A stretch of DNA of 64,000 nt, from positions 445,001 through 509,000 of the forward strand of contig NW_026732995.1 of assembly GCF_028476545.1 (NCBI RefSeq), read 5' to 3'. Below the pieces are notes generated by a model that was given only the letters and a program-made list of their open reading frames with translations, searched no databases and was not told the DNA's origin. This stretch comes from Physella acuta (lineage: Eukaryota > Mollusca > Gastropoda > Physidae). The position numbers and the translations under genes are program-made. Below, one piece after another: positions 24,340 to 38,800 of this stretch. The stretch's first letter is position 1, and every line of letters starts with the position of its first letter.

Positions 24340-24546
24340 GGCATGAAGATGTGTGGTCGAGCGGTTATTGGTAGTGACTTCCGTGCCATAAGGTGTGGGT
24401 TCAAATCCATCAGATGCTATGACTCTTATTGCTATGACTCTTATGCCTCTCACTTAATATCAAAATATTTTTCAGTTAATTAAGTTACTCATCGAAGGGT
24501 TACTTTTGTTAAATTTTTTTTGTGACGTAATTGTTGGCATATCAAC

Positions 24547-24577
<31 letters not shown>
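24340..24577 (+). mobile_element. tRNA-derived SINE
   Basis: A pol III box A, TGGTCGAGCGG (24354-24364), and box B, GGTTCAAATCC (24398-24408), lie 44 bp apart, as in a tRNA. An unrelated body of about 140 bp follows, then a run of some 29 A at 24549-24577. GAGA-rich sequence comes after the tail. The tRNA fold itself is degraded, so this is a retroposon and not a tRNA gene. Confidence 0.65.
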
Positions 24578-25021
24578 AAGAGAGAGAGAGAGAAAAAATA
24601 CAAAAGTGTGATGGAAACTGTGAATTATAGCTGATGAAAAAGGACATCCTATTTCACCTGATATTTATTCTATGTGATAATGTGAATTTTTAATGATAAT
24701 TGATAAGTGAATAGCAATGTGAACAACCAACTAAACTTTACCAAACTGATGCTTAATTAGTATTATTTATTTAAAAATTACTAGATCTATTATTCTAGTG
24801 TATAGATTTAGAGTGCATAATTGATCATCTATGACCTACGTATGTAGCCTGTAGCAGATATGCCTGATATGAGCCTAAAAGCTAAACTAAACTTTAATTG
24901 TAATAACTTTTTTATAACAAAATAAAAATAGCACTGCTCTCTTTATACCTCATTCCCCAGTCACAATAATTGCTTTTATTATTTTGAGATATTATTCACA
25001 GTCGTATTTAGCATGAAATGA

Positions 25022-25110
25022 CAGCCGACTGTGAATAGCCGTATTGGGGCTATTCACAGTCGGCTGGGAATAGCCCCAATACGGCTATTCCCAACCGGCT
25101 GGGAATAGCC
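25022..25110. repeat. Hairpin module, right copy, followed by a related second hairpin
   Basis: GCCGACTGTGAATAGCC and GGCTATTCACAGTCGGC form a 17-bp stem around GTATTGG. Next to it GGCTGGGAATAGCC and its complement form a second hairpin. Same core as the left copy about 770 bp away. Confidence 0.7.
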
Positions 25111-25286
25111 TTGGCCTTATTCTAATGAAAGCCTACCTTGGTCAAGTTTAAATGCTCATTCATTGAATCTGATTTATTAATGATCTTAGGCCCTAGGCTA
25201 TACCTAGGCCTACTTATTATAAATTATTAGGCCTATTAATTAAAATTTCAGTTTTAGATAGGCCCTATTCCTTATATTGGCTTATA

Positions 25287-25338
25287 TGGCTATAATATAG
25301 GGGCCTCTATATTATATAGAGGCCCCTATATAGCCAAA
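25287..25338. repeat. Long hairpin
   Basis: TGGCTATAATATAGGGGCCT...AGGCCCCTATATAGCCA: about 21 bp of near-perfect inverted repeat with a three-base bulge. No transcription context visible. Confidence 0.6.
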
Positions 25339-25384
25339 TAAGTTGTAATAAATAAATAATCATTCAACTACTATTAGTCTAGAT

Positions 25385-26710
<1,326 letters not shown>

Positions 26711-26859
26711 GTCTAGATTCTTGTAGTATTATTACAAGTATCCCTAGTCTCTAGATCTATACTTTAAAAAAAAATTTAAAAAAAAAAGTTTAAAAATATT
26801 TAATTAGGCTTAAGGCCCACATTTAAAATTTCCATAAAAAGTAAGAGCTTCAGTGTGAG

Positions 26860-26977
26860 CAGTGTTTCTTTCAGGTATTTTTCTCCAAGCGGGGGGGGGG
26901 GGGGGGTGGACACTGTTAAAATTATATTTTCTAGATAAATTCCATTTTGTTCGAAAGGATGCCTGGAAGAAACTCTG
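26860..26977. mobile_element. G-tract hAT-type MITE, decayed copy
   Basis: Begins CAGTGTTTCTTTCAGG and ends GCCTGGAAGAAACTCTG, inverted ends shared with the copies at 42817 and 47437. A G run lies at 26891-26906. The flanking octamers agree only in their last four bases, so the insertion is older. Confidence 0.65.
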
Positions 26978-27295
26978 GCAATGAGATCAGCTCAAGTCCC
27001 AGTAACTTAAATGAAGAGACAGTGTCTCTAGTCATCTGCACAACTAAGTTCTAAATCTTGCTTTTGCAGCTAAGGTCAAGAAGTAAGAATAGATCTACCT
27101 ATTGTCATGGTAACTAGTCTAATAGATCTAATTATTTACAATTTTACAGCCTAATCTTGAATAGTATACAGTACAGCACACAGCATTAAATTATGTAGGT
27201 AAAAAAAAGAAAACTCAAGAGAAGGAAGTGGGGAAAAATCTCAAATCTTCAAAAGACAAAATCAATTTTTATCCAAAAAGTGATGAAAAGAAATC

Positions 27296-30087
27296 ATGAT
27301 GGAAATAAAATCTTCAGTAAAAAATCAAATAGTAAATCAATCCAATACTACAGTGCATTGGTCTGCAGATATCTATGCTGATCAACCAACTAACCTGTCC
27401 ATACTTATTGAATCACATCAGTTTGATGTTCACAAAGATACTCTTGTACAGTGTAGTGACTATTTTAGAGCTATGTTTTCATCACAGATGATAGAAAATA
27501 CAAGAGACGTCATAACCTTGCATATGTTAAATCCTGAAGCATTTAGAATAATTATTGAGGGATTTTATACAAGTAAGCTAAACCTAACGGAGGAAAATAT
27601 TTTTGGTATCATCGAGACAGCTCAAGTTTTAATTTTGAGCTCAGGACTTCATTCACAATGTATGGATTTTCTGAAAGATATGATTGACTTTGATTCAGTT
27701 TTTGATATAATCAACTTCAGTAGCTCCAACTCCAGCTATTTAACTGAAATATTCAATGTTTCAAAGAAGTTCAGTTTAACCCATTTTATGGAATTAAAGA
27801 ACAGAAATTCCTTTTTATCATTGACTGCTGGTGAAGTCTGTGATTATTTGTCTGAGAAGAGTTTGGTGGTGGACTCTGAGGTTTCAGTGATGAAAGCATT
27901 AAATGCCTGGTTTAAAACAAATCAAGTTGATAAATTGACTCTCCAAAATGTTGTGACCGCCTGTGTTTCTATGAAAGAAGACAACAAAGCTCTTGACAGT
28001 GTCATCAACTGTATCATCAGTGGTAACTTTATGGAGGACAACAAAGACTATAATTTGGCTTTGGTAAGGAAAAGTTAAAAGGAATCATAAATTAAAATTT
28101 TAGATTAAAATAATATACTAATTTTTAAATCTTTAGGCCAACTGTTTGAAAAGAAGAATTATCATTTAAATAAAACTTATGAGATTTTTGTAATGTGCAT
28201 TGTTTTAAATTCTTCCTTCCCCTCCAGAATAGCTTGCAAGAAAGAAGTAAACACCACAATGTGCTTCTATTTTGGTCCAAGCTTAACACAACAGTGGAGG
28301 AGGGTCTTGTTGACGTCACCCAGCTATCTGGTGAATCATTAGAGGGCTTCAAGTTTGACACCATGACTGATGTTGAACAAAATCCAGGGTATGATTTAGG
28401 CTCTGCTTTATGCTGTCTGGGTAAATATATTTTCATAACCATATTGAGGATATATTAGGATTAGTCATTCCAAAAAAAAAAATGCCAATATTTTAATCAG
28501 ATAATGTGAGTGTAAAAATTAGTTAATGCCCTTCATAATGAGGCAGTGTAGTTAGTAATTTTATCTTGATTCATAGTATTGGCATTTTAACTGAGAGATT
28601 ATTTTTAAATTTTATTATTGTTTTCTTTGGTATTTTATATTTGTCTATAACTATTTTGTTAAATCATGTTCTTAAAATTGTTTACAATTAATTTTCAATT
28701 TTTGTGTTGCAGGTCCCTATGTATATTTATGTGGAGGTGGTCCAAAGTTTGGTGGTGTTAACTGGATTAGAAAGATTTGGAAATTTGATCCAACTAAACC
28801 CAGCTCACAAAGATGGACAAGTGTTGGAGTGTTGGAAGAAACTCGCAGGCATCACTCAATGGTAGCTGTTGAAAACAAACTTTATATCTTTGGAGGTTTT
28901 GGCAAATTTCGTATGAAAAACAGCAAGTTAGAAAGCTTTGATCTACAAACTGGTAAGCCAAAGTTGGTTCTAGTAAGTTTATCAGTCCAATAGAACACAG
29001 TTTATTGATGGCTTACTTAGTACATAGTTTTCTGTTGTCCCATAGGAGTCTCAGACACTGTCATTTCACAGTCCCATCTCAGCTCTTAGTTTATGACCAG
29101 GAAACACATTCAGGAACTAATGTCCTCACATTCTTTATTCAATTGACTGCTTCACCATTAGCTTTTTCATGAGTAAGTTCCCCTTACACACATAATAATC
29201 CTTAGGGCAGATGAAGTAGAGTTCATGTTTCCCAGCTTTGGCAAATGAAGGGATGGTGTGGTCAGCACTATGCCCAGTTGCCTTATGTTTTCCTCAGAAA
29301 CATCCTAGAAAAACTGGAGTCTGTGATCCGAACTCATGACTTTCAGGATAGCAGTTGAAGGCTCTACCATTTCACCCCTGTCCCTTTTTTCAATGAGTTA
29401 GTTATCATTTGTTATAACAGTGTTTTTAAAATTCACAAAACACATCTTATTTTAGAAGCTAACATCATGTTATATGTTGTTTGTACATAAAAAAAAATTG
29501 CAAACATTTTGATTATTACACACAACATGTCTCCATAAGAAGTGAATAAAGTTATGAGATGTGAATCAACTGTTGTATCAGGGAGCTGGGACAACCTGCC
29601 AGCCATGCCAGTCCATGAAATCAACCCAGTGGTGACAGTGGTGCATCACTCCATCTACTTCCTGGACAGGAGCTGGGGCCTGCACTGTTACCAGCCACAG
29701 CTTCAGTGCTGGACCACCAGCACATGGACAGCACCCAGCCCACATGTACCTGTTGCACTTTACCCTGACCCAAACAACACTGCTGGCTTTTTCAGCCTCT
29801 CCAGAGGGGAGGGCAAGTTTTATATCCACACCCTGCTGCCTGCCACACAGTCCCACACCACAGTCTGTGAGGCAGAGTGTCAGCACTGCTATGTGGGATC
29901 TGTTTTAGTCAGGGATGAAATGATCATGTTGTTTGGTAGCAGCAGGCAGCTTGTGGAGGACACAGACAAATGTGAAGTTTTGTTGGCTCAGAGATTTCAG
30001 TTGCCCACTGGGACTTTGGCTGAGATGAGAACTGTTGCCAATGTAAGTTTGGCTGCAGCTGTTTTGGCTGTACCATTTGTTAGTTGA
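27296..30087 (+). CDS. BTB-BACK-Kelch (KLHL-type) protein, 568 aa, four exons
   Basis: Exons 27296-28063, 28228-28420, 28713-28952 and 29582-30087 join in phase (0, 1, 1) and sum to 569 codons. Start: the first of two adjacent ATGs. Residues about 30-130 are a BTB fold (LSILIESHQFDVHKDTLVQC, then SDYFRAMFSSQM). Residues 135-245 match BACK (GEVCDYLSEKSLVVDSEVSV). From about 320 there are kelch-type strands (YVYLCGGG, HHSMVAVENKLYIFGGFG, SWDNLPAMP, MIMLFGSS). KLHL proteins usually serve as substrate adaptors for Cullin-3 ubiquitin ligases: BTB binds CUL3 and the Kelch propeller binds the substrate. The propeller looks degenerate after its first two blades. AAT-GTAAGT at about 30043 could be a donor, in which case the frame end at 30087 is read-through and the protein is longer. 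It is convergent with the minus-strand gene starting at 32824. The orthologue is not identified. Confidence 0.85.
29035..29385 (-). mobile_element. tRNA-derived SINE in KLHL intron 3, antisense
   Basis: On the minus strand box A, TGGTAGAGCCT (29369-29359), and box B, GAGTTCGGATC (29335-29325), have tRNA spacing. An unrelated body of about 280 bp follows to near 29040. The ends are approximate and the tail is unclear. Confidence 0.55.
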
Positions 30088-30560
30088 CTTTGTTACATTC
30101 ATCATACATACATTGCAAATGTCTACAAAAATTGATTCCTCATCTTGTTCGTATTTTGTCTGCCCACTTTTACATGATAGTAATGTTTGTTTTGTTTGTT
30201 TTAAATAATATACATAGTAAAAACGAGAAGAACAGTATTGTTTATCTTTTATTGCTCAAAGTATTAACAAACTTAGTATTGTATTAATCTGATGCCATCA
30301 AAGTAATCTGTTTTCCTTGTAATTGATGCTGGTAGTTGAATATTCCATTTAGATATATATGTAAATATAAATAATTATAGTTGTGATATGATTCTACTAA
30401 GTTATTGGGCATAATGTGAGACATACACAAAAAGTTAAACAAAGGCACTCAATATAAAAACTATTGGAATGTAGAGGTTTGTAAATCTGTAAATCAAATA
30501 AGTAGAAAAAACAACAGTTCTACTGGAATGTATCTGATATACAACTAATTTGAATACCAA
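30088..30560. other. KLHL 3' flank, nothing recognisable
   Basis: AT-rich sequence downstream of the KLHL stop, with no coding or repeat signal. It probably includes the KLHL 3' UTR. Confidence 0.35.
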
Positions 30561-30565
30561 TCAGC

Positions 30566-30655
30566 ACACGTGCTTGTGGTGACACCAGTAGCACACATGT
30601 GCTTGTGGTGACACCAGTAGCACACATGTGCTTGTGGTGACACCAGAAACAACTA
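30566..30655. repeat. 29-bp minisatellite, about three units
   Basis: Units of CACATGTGCTTGTGGTGACA plus CCAGTAGCA. Confidence 0.85.
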
Positions 30656-30965
30656 TGCTTGTGGTGAATGCTTTTAAAAATGTACCAAGTTTAGGCCCAA
30701 ATATTTTATTATATAAAGGTACATAAAAAAATAACTCAAGAGCAACCATAGAAATTATAAAAGTTCTGTCCATATTTTGTTAAAACAAAGTTTTTGAACA
30801 ACTTGTTGATTTGCAAGCTCTGATGAAAGTGCCAGTATTATGTCAGGATCTCTTGAGTTATGTTTTCTTGATAAATACAAGGATATTCTTCACACTCATT
30901 AGGAGGGTGGGGAATAGAAACAATCATGTGACTAAATAAATGCAACAACTCTCCAATAATGTCTA

Positions 30966-31155
30966 AGGGGTCATCCATTTATGACGTCCACATTTTTAAA
31001 AAATTTTGCCCCCCACCCCCCCACCCCCCCGTCCACAAAAATCCAATTATTTCCCTTATAAAAGTCCATATGCGTCCGCAAAAGTCTTTATTTTCGGACC
31101 CCCCTTCCCCCCCCCCCCCCCCCCCCCCGTGTGGACGTCATAAATGGATGATCCC
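30966..31155. mobile_element. 190-bp palindromic MITE between convergent genes
   Basis: Left end AGGGGTCATCCATTTATGAC then GTCCACA; right end is its inverse, TGTGGACGTCATAAATGGAT then GATCCC. The inverted repeats are about 26 bp and nearly perfect. TA dinucleotides lie immediately outside both ends (30964-30965, 31156-31157), as expected for a Tc1/mariner-like target. The interior is C-rich with two C runs. Related decayed ends occur at 18250 and 23645-24118. Confidence 0.75.
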
Positions 31156-31159
31156 TAAT

Positions 31160-32395
31160 GACTGGTACAACATGAGTGACACAACTGGCCTCATTCAGGG
31201 CCTTTAAAAAGTCAGTTTGTAGAACAGATAACAGATCTCAGTCTGGACTACAGCCACTGATAACCTATCAGTTAATTGGTCTTCTCTACATGCACATATA
31301 GGCTGACACGTACAGCTGTAGGCTGACAATGGATTGCTCAAATTACAAAACTTTTCTAGCCTAATATAACTGATACACATTAGTATTTATAAAAAGTGAT
31401 AATTAAAATCCTCTATAAACTTAAACTTTAGACAATACAGTTGTGCTTTATGTAATAAGCTTTAAACCATTTGCCTGGTGACCTCATATTGTAGCAGGTT
31501 TACAATATTCACAAATCACTTCAATCTCAACATTTTTTTATCTGATTACTTTGGCTAATGTATAAAAGATATTTAAATAAATAAACTACATCATACATAT
31601 ATACTTCAACATAAATCATTTTTAATGCATTTTTTTTTTTTGCTGTAATTATATTGTTCCTCAAAAATCTCAAATATGTTATAAAAATTAATCATATAGC
31701 AAAATCACTTCTCTGTTATATAGTCATAAATATATATCTGGCACACAATGTTACCAAGTGTAAAAAACTTATGTTGGTAATCAAATAAGGAACAACTAAT
31801 TACACACTCCTTATGGGAATAGTGGAGTTCACTGCAGCTCCCATTACGTCATGTAACTTAGAGAGGTTGAGATAAATGCTATGTGAGGCTGGGACACATT
31901 GCTACAGAGTTACAACAAATTCAAAACAACTGGCCAGTTTTTTTACATCCTCAAACTAAATGCAACAATTAACAAAAAAATATATTTGCAAAAATTATTT
32001 TAAACTGAACCAACTCATATAAAATTTGTTAACTCTTTAAAATTTATGACATAAAAAAAAAGAACAAATTTGTTCAAACTGTAAATATTACTATCATTCT
32101 AGGACAAAAATCCGTGATAGTTCAGTTGATTGCAGTAAGATTGTCTTGTATTGTCAAGTAAATAAAGTACACATTTATACTGCTAGAACACAACACTGTT
32201 GTAGAGCAAACAAACTACTTTGTAACTAAATCCTAAGTAAATATGATACAGTTACACTGATCCTCTAAAAATTATTTTTTCTCTGTAATTATAAAGGCTG
32301 CTAACTTTAAATAAATGCTCATTTATCATAAACAATATCTTAACAATACAAGATCTACTAAAGCTAAATGTGAACAAACTGTTGATGGAACCACT
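31160..32395. other. AT-rich DNA 3' of both convergent genes
   Basis: No coding signal. It likely holds the 3' UTR of the minus-strand gene at 32824 and spacer. Several TTTATT words (minus-strand AATAAA) are present but none stands out. Confidence 0.35.
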
Positions 32396-32397
32396 GC

Positions 32398-32590
32398 AGT
32401 GAGTTGTGTTGACACCCTGGGATGTTTTCTCTAGCACACAACATGTTGACACCCTGGGATGTTTTCTCTAGCACACAACATGTTGACACCACACATGTTG
32501 ACATCACACAACATGTTGACACCACACAACATGGTGACACCACACAACATGGTGACACCACACAACATGGTGACACCACACATGTTAAAG
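32398..32590. repeat. Two-part minisatellite (41-bp x2, then 18-bp x about 6)
   Basis: GTTGACACCCTGGGATGTTT-type units come first, followed by GTGACACCACACAACATG units. Located just 3' of the minus-strand gene. Confidence 0.85.
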
Positions 32591-32823
32591 ACTAGCGAGG
32601 GAATAAATAAACACAGTCACCAGAACAATCACTCTCACATGCTGGACCAAAGTTTAGTGCTGAAGTTGTTTATCCTGGTGGCAACTAAGGTATTCCCCAT
32701 TGTCTTCTCATGAATAAATAAGCAACATTTATCACCATGACAACCAGAAAGGCACTAGAGCTTTCAGATTATTTCTAGCTTTCATTTTTCAGTCCTTAAA
32801 TACACATCTGTTTTACAGCAGAT

Positions 32824-35800
32824 CTATCTCGGTGAATCACCAGTATTTTCTTTCCTTTGTTTTCTGAAAGTACACAATTTAAAGAGATTAAAATGTTGAA
32901 TAAGTTATCTTTTTGTAAGGATAACATTATAAGACAATGATTAGTGTAAAAAAAAGTATTATTGTGTCAAACTCTATTGGCTGTAACATTTACACATGTA
33001 TCAAGTTCACTGGTCCACAAATGTTTCTTTTGGAAATATTTCAAACAAACAGATTAAACAACTTGAAAGGATTTCTTTCTCTCCGAGCCCATGTAACACA
33101 TGCAGACAAGTTAATCTATTAAGTAGCTGCTAGGGAATGGGAGTTTTAAAATTTACCTCAATTCTTCCTCCCTCTCTCTCATCTCTCTCAGCTCCCTCTC
33201 AATTTTGGATTCTGCCGTCTGCTTAAACTCCTTGTAGGAAAATAACTGTCCACCTGCAGCTGCTCCTAATTTTTTGGTTGGCTGAGAGTTTGGTGATGTC
33301 ACTTCCTGTGGGAGGGTTGATTCAGGTTCTGTATAAATAACTGATGATCTTTTGGTGACAAAGTTTCTTTTCTCCTTCCCATCAGCTCTCTCAACCCCAG
33401 CTATGTCTGTGTACCTTAAAGGCTCAATGTGTTCTTCTGATGTGGAGAGAATTTTGCCCTCACTTCTCAAGGCCAACTCCCTTTCTTTCTGCTGCATCAG
33501 CTCCTGCTGCAGGCGAGATGAAGCAATTTTTTTCATGGAGTCGCCAGGTTGACCAGTAGAGCGAGGTCTGGACACAGAGCCATTGTCACTGGGCTCTTGA
33601 CCAGGACTATAGGAGCTGTAGAAGTCATCGTTGTCAGGAGTCAGTTCTGGAAGTCCTTTGCTGCGCCGCAGTTCGTTCTCTCTCTCCCTAGCCAGTCTCA
33701 TCTCCCGCTCTATGGGAGTCTCCTGTTTCTTGAAGTAATCTTTTGTTTCTTCCTTGTCCCCATCATCAAGGATGGGCTGCACGCGGATGTTGCGGGATGG
33801 TGTGCTGTCTGATGGTGTGCGTCCAGTGCTTTGACTGGAGTTTGAGTCTTGGGATCCTCGACGTTTTTGTGACACAAATGGCGAGACATCACGTTGCCAG
33901 GTGCCGTGGCCAGGAGAGGGAGTGCGCTGGGAGGAAATGTGGCTTGTGACAGCCAAACTGGTAGGTTTGTGCTCTGCCAAGCTGGACTGGCCTCTGCCGT
34001 CCAGTTCATCGTTGATGTGAACACCCTGGAAGTTACTCCTCATTCTTTTCATTTCTTCCTCTCGTTCTCGGAGTTCTCGTAGCTCCCTGGCAATCAAACT
34101 CTCTCCACTCTCTTCTTCATGTGTCTTGTGGTTGTGGTTCACGTCACTCACCTGCAGGAGAGGCTTTCATTAGTTCAGGTCAAAACAATATGGGTTTCAT
34201 TAGTTCAGGTCAAAATAAACTATGGCTTTCATTAGTTCAGGTCAAAACAATATGGGTTTCATTAGTTCAGGTCAAAACAATATGGGTTTCATTAGTTCAG
34301 GTCAAAATAAACTATGGCTTTCATTAGTTCAGGTCAAAACAATATGGGTTTCATTAGTTCAGGTCAAAACAATATGGGTTTCATTAGTTCAGGTCAAAAT
34401 AATATGGGTTTCATTAGTTCAGGTCAAAATAAACAATATGGGTTTCATTAGTTCAGGTCAAAATAATATGGGTTTCATTAGTTCAGGTCAAAATAAACAA
34501 TATGGGTTTCATTAGTTCAGGTCAAAATAATATGGGTTTCATTAGTTCAGGTCAAAACAATATGGGTTTCATTAGTTCAGGTCAAAACAATATGGGTTTC
34601 ATTAGTTCAGGTCAAAATAATATGGGTTTCATTAGTTCAGGTCAAAACAATATGGGTTTCATTAGTTCAGGTGAAAACAAAATGGGTTTCATTAGTTCAG
34701 GTCAAATTAAACTATGGGTTTCATTAGTTCAGGTCAAAACAATATGGGTTTCATTAGTTCAGGTCTAAACAATATGGCTTTCATTAGTTCAGGTCAAACA
34801 ATATGGGTTTCATTAGTTCAGGTCAAAATAATATGGGTTTCATTAGTTCAGGTCAAAATAATATGGGTTTCATTAGTTCAGGTCAAAATAAACAATATGG
34901 GTTTCAATAGTTCAGGTCAAAATAATATGGGTTTCATTAGTTCAGGTCAAAATAATATGGGTTTCATTAGTTCAAGTCAAAATAAATAATATGGGTTTCA
35001 AAGACTTATAATAGCTTATAATAGCATACTGTGCTGATAACTACCAAACATTGATGGCTACAAAATTATGTCTAGAAAAAGTTGTCCTCAAAACTTAATG
35101 CCTACATAGAGATGATGCCTACAAAACTTAATGCCTACATAGAGATGATGTCTACAAAACTTGATGCCTACCTAGAGATGATGTCTACAAAACTTGATGC
35201 CTACCTAGAGATGATGTCTACAAAACTTGATGCCTACCTAGAGATGATGTCTACAAAAAAAAAAGTGAACTAAAGCATTATCAGCCCCCATCTCTCACCT
35301 CTTCGTGGTGTGGTTTGTTGTGTTGTTCCCCTTGATGATTTGGTTTGCCCTGTTGTTGTCTCATCTTGGCTATCTCTGCTTCTCTTTCCCTTTGGAGCCT
35401 TATCTCCCTTTCAATGATGCTTTCATTTGGGTTGACGTCTTCTTCTGTCTAAAAGAGCGAAGACTTTGATCAGAAAATTTGAAAACATGTATAACTAACC
35501 TTGACTTCAAGAAATAAAGACTAAAAAATCTCACCCGGGGATCTTTGAAAAATGTTGAACAAAATAGAATGAGAACACGCACATAATATGCACATTATAT
35601 ATTCAACATAACTAAAATACGTTACTAAAGGTAGAATGAGAGAACATGTTGCCATGTATAATAATAATACCCCGAGCTAGTTCGTTTTTTTTAAAAAAAA
35701 ACATTTTTTAAAACTTTTATCACCAAATAATTTCCAATTAATTTTTTAATGAGCCAAGTTTACCTCTTCTTCCTCCTCGTCCTCATCCCTCCCATTAGTT

Positions 35801-38800
35801 CCTCCCCTCCACAATTCGGGTCCTCTGTCTGCCTCAGTCAACTCATTGTATGCCGGCTGATACGCCTCACTTTCTGCGCTCACTGCTTCATACGAGGCTA
35901 TTATTGTCTGACCCTGACCTTTCGGCTGTTTTTCCGCCATCTTTTGTCTCTGTTCTTTTTCTTTCCGTAACATTTCCTCTCGCTCGTGTGCAAGTCTGAT
36001 CTCTCTATCAATGGCGCTCTCAGTGTCCTGAGGTTTGGATGCCATGACCACAGGTTCACTGCGCTGTTGATCTGGGGACGTCTCTTGGTTGGACACAGCC
36101 GGGGCTGAAGGCTTTTCCTTGTACGGCAGACGTACTTCCCACTTGGGCGTTGATTTCTTTTTCAAAGTACTCTCTCCCTTGGTGGAATCATGGGACGTAA
36201 ATATGGTCTCCCACTGTTTTTTAGTGGTGGACAGGTTGGCAATAGATTCCCGATCGACGGCCTCGGTCGTCTCCCCTTCCTTGACGACGTTCTCGCTGTA
36301 GAGGTTGACCTTCTGGCTGTCTGTCTGCTTGTCTGACCAGCCGACTTCTGCTGGAGGCTTGGGCCGCTCGGCGCTATAAATATATCCGTATTCGCTGGGG
36401 TTGGAGCTCTTGTTTGACACGGAGTCTGTGGGAGACAGAAAATATTCACTAATTGTGTGGGAGACAGAAAATATTCACTAATTGTGTGGGAGACAGAAAA
36501 TATTCACTAATTGTGTGGGAGACAGAAAATATTCACTAATTGTGTGGGAGACAGAAAATATTCACAAATTGTGAGAAAGAGAAAATATTCACTAATTGTG
36601 AGAAAGACAGAAAATATTAACAAATCGTGAGGAAAGAAAATATTCACAAGTTGTGAGGAAGACAGAAAATATTCACAAATTGTGAGTGAGACAAAAAATA
36701 TTCACAAATTGTGAAGGAGACAAAATATTTAGAAATTGGGAGTGATACAAAATATTCACAAATTGTGGAATTTGAGACCTAGATTCTAGCTGACATCAAA
36801 ATGAATGCAGACATTATAGCAGATGAGTCTAGCAGAACAATAGGCGGGTTTTAGTCAAGTATCACGTGATTGTTCAAGACAGTTTGACGTCATTACACTC
36901 TCGTGTTACGTGTATGGGGACCATACCGCACTAAATACAGTGATATTTAAGATACAACACTCTGCCATTCGGTATCCTGGTATTTTGACTAAACAATGCA
37001 GTGTGGGCCTAGCCTGAATGTAGCTTACGACTTACAATAACAGCTAACAACGAGGCCTTATTATCTAAAACATATTGCTCCTGAAAAATAGATTGGAATC
37101 GAAATGAATTAAACACCGATATGTGGACTAGAAACGTTTTGAAATACAAACTGAATGTAAAAAGTAGATTGTAGGTGGTCACGTGTGGAGTTTCTTCCAG
37201 GGATCTTTTCGGTGAGGGGGGGAGGGGTATGTGTCTGTATGTATTGTCGAGATGGTCAATTAGACTTTCAAACTCTAATTATTCATTAACCAAACAGGCA
37301 AAAAGCATTCATCTTCGATATATTTTGCAATTTTTCGTCTTGGTGCCACCCCCCCCCCCCTGAATGGTGTCTCCCGGTGCTGTCCGCACCCCCGCCTTGC
37401 GACGCCTATCTTACGTGGGTCAAGTCATATACTTTCAGTCTGCTAAACTTTTAACAATTTCTGTCTACTTGCCGTTTTTAAACTGAACTTTAATTGGTGT
37501 CGACTAATTAATGATATTTTAGACCAGTCTCATTAAGCGTTCAAGTACACAGCCTCTAGATAAGCTTTACGACGAGCCTCGAGGTACGAACGGCGATCCT
37601 AACCGTTAATTCGCCGTTAAAAAATCCCACTTCACGTTCATGCATGTGAACTAGTCAGGTGACTTGATGCGTCACGGGGAGGGGGGGGGTGTTCCAAAGG
37701 GAGTTTTAATAACTTAGTTCATCTATTTTTATGACGTTCAAGTTAGTAACTGCTTCCCACTTGAGCGCACCTAACGTTTCTTGCTAAGCGATCGTGCGCA
37801 TTATTATAATTTATTATGACATAAATACTGGACATTGATTAACCCTCCCCGCTCACCTATCACATAACATACGTTTGTATGGACCCCCCACATGATATGA
37901 CATTTGAGTGAGCCACCCCCACATGATATGACATTTGAGTGAGCCACCCCCACCAACCTATCACATAACATACGTTTGTATGGACCCCCATATGATATGA
38001 CATTTGAGTGAGCCACCCCCACCAACCTATCACATAACATACGCTTGTATGGACCCCCACATGATATGACATTTGAGTGAGCCACCCCCACCAACCTATC
38101 ACATAACATACGCTTGTATGGACCCCACATGATATGACATTTGAGTGAGCCACCCCCACCCCCTTCACAACAACATTACGAGACAGTATGGTTAGAGATT
38201 GTAACAAACTTTGTGATATGTAAGTACGGTAGGACTGTCGCATCAGTTAGGGGAGAGGGCATTTGTCTGCCGTTTTTCTTTCAGACGTTTTCCTCCCGGG
38301 GGGGGGGGGGTGGACACTGGTTGAAGCATATATTATTTATTTAGTATAAGTATAATAAATTCCATTTGGTCCAGGGGACATAACTCCCCCCCCCCCCGAA
38401 AGAAACTGTTCACAATCACACACACACACGATCCTGGTCTATTTTATTATGTTCACACAAGGTAAGGCCTGTATTCAAATCAATGTAGGACTAAGTATCG
38501 AGGTATGTCTACCCACACCAGTGTTTTCCAGCATATTCCTTTCTCAGTTCAGATTAATCTTAAAGCCCAAACATTCTGCACCTTTCCTCACCCCACCCTA
38601 CCCATGTACGGACTGCTTGTCAACAGATTGCATTTCCGGTAAAGTTCACCCCACCACCCACCACCCGCCCCCCAGTGAAACACGCCTAAAGCTGTGTGTC
38701 CACAAGAAGCCGCTTGTTTCAACCTACACACCTCACGACTTACGTGTCGCCGACACGCCCTCAGACAGCCGTACATTACCGTACAGACAGCCTTACATAA

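Noticed and set aside
24340-24420. tRNA gene
   Set aside because: Box A and B are present but the fold is degraded and the sequence runs into a SINE body and A tail.
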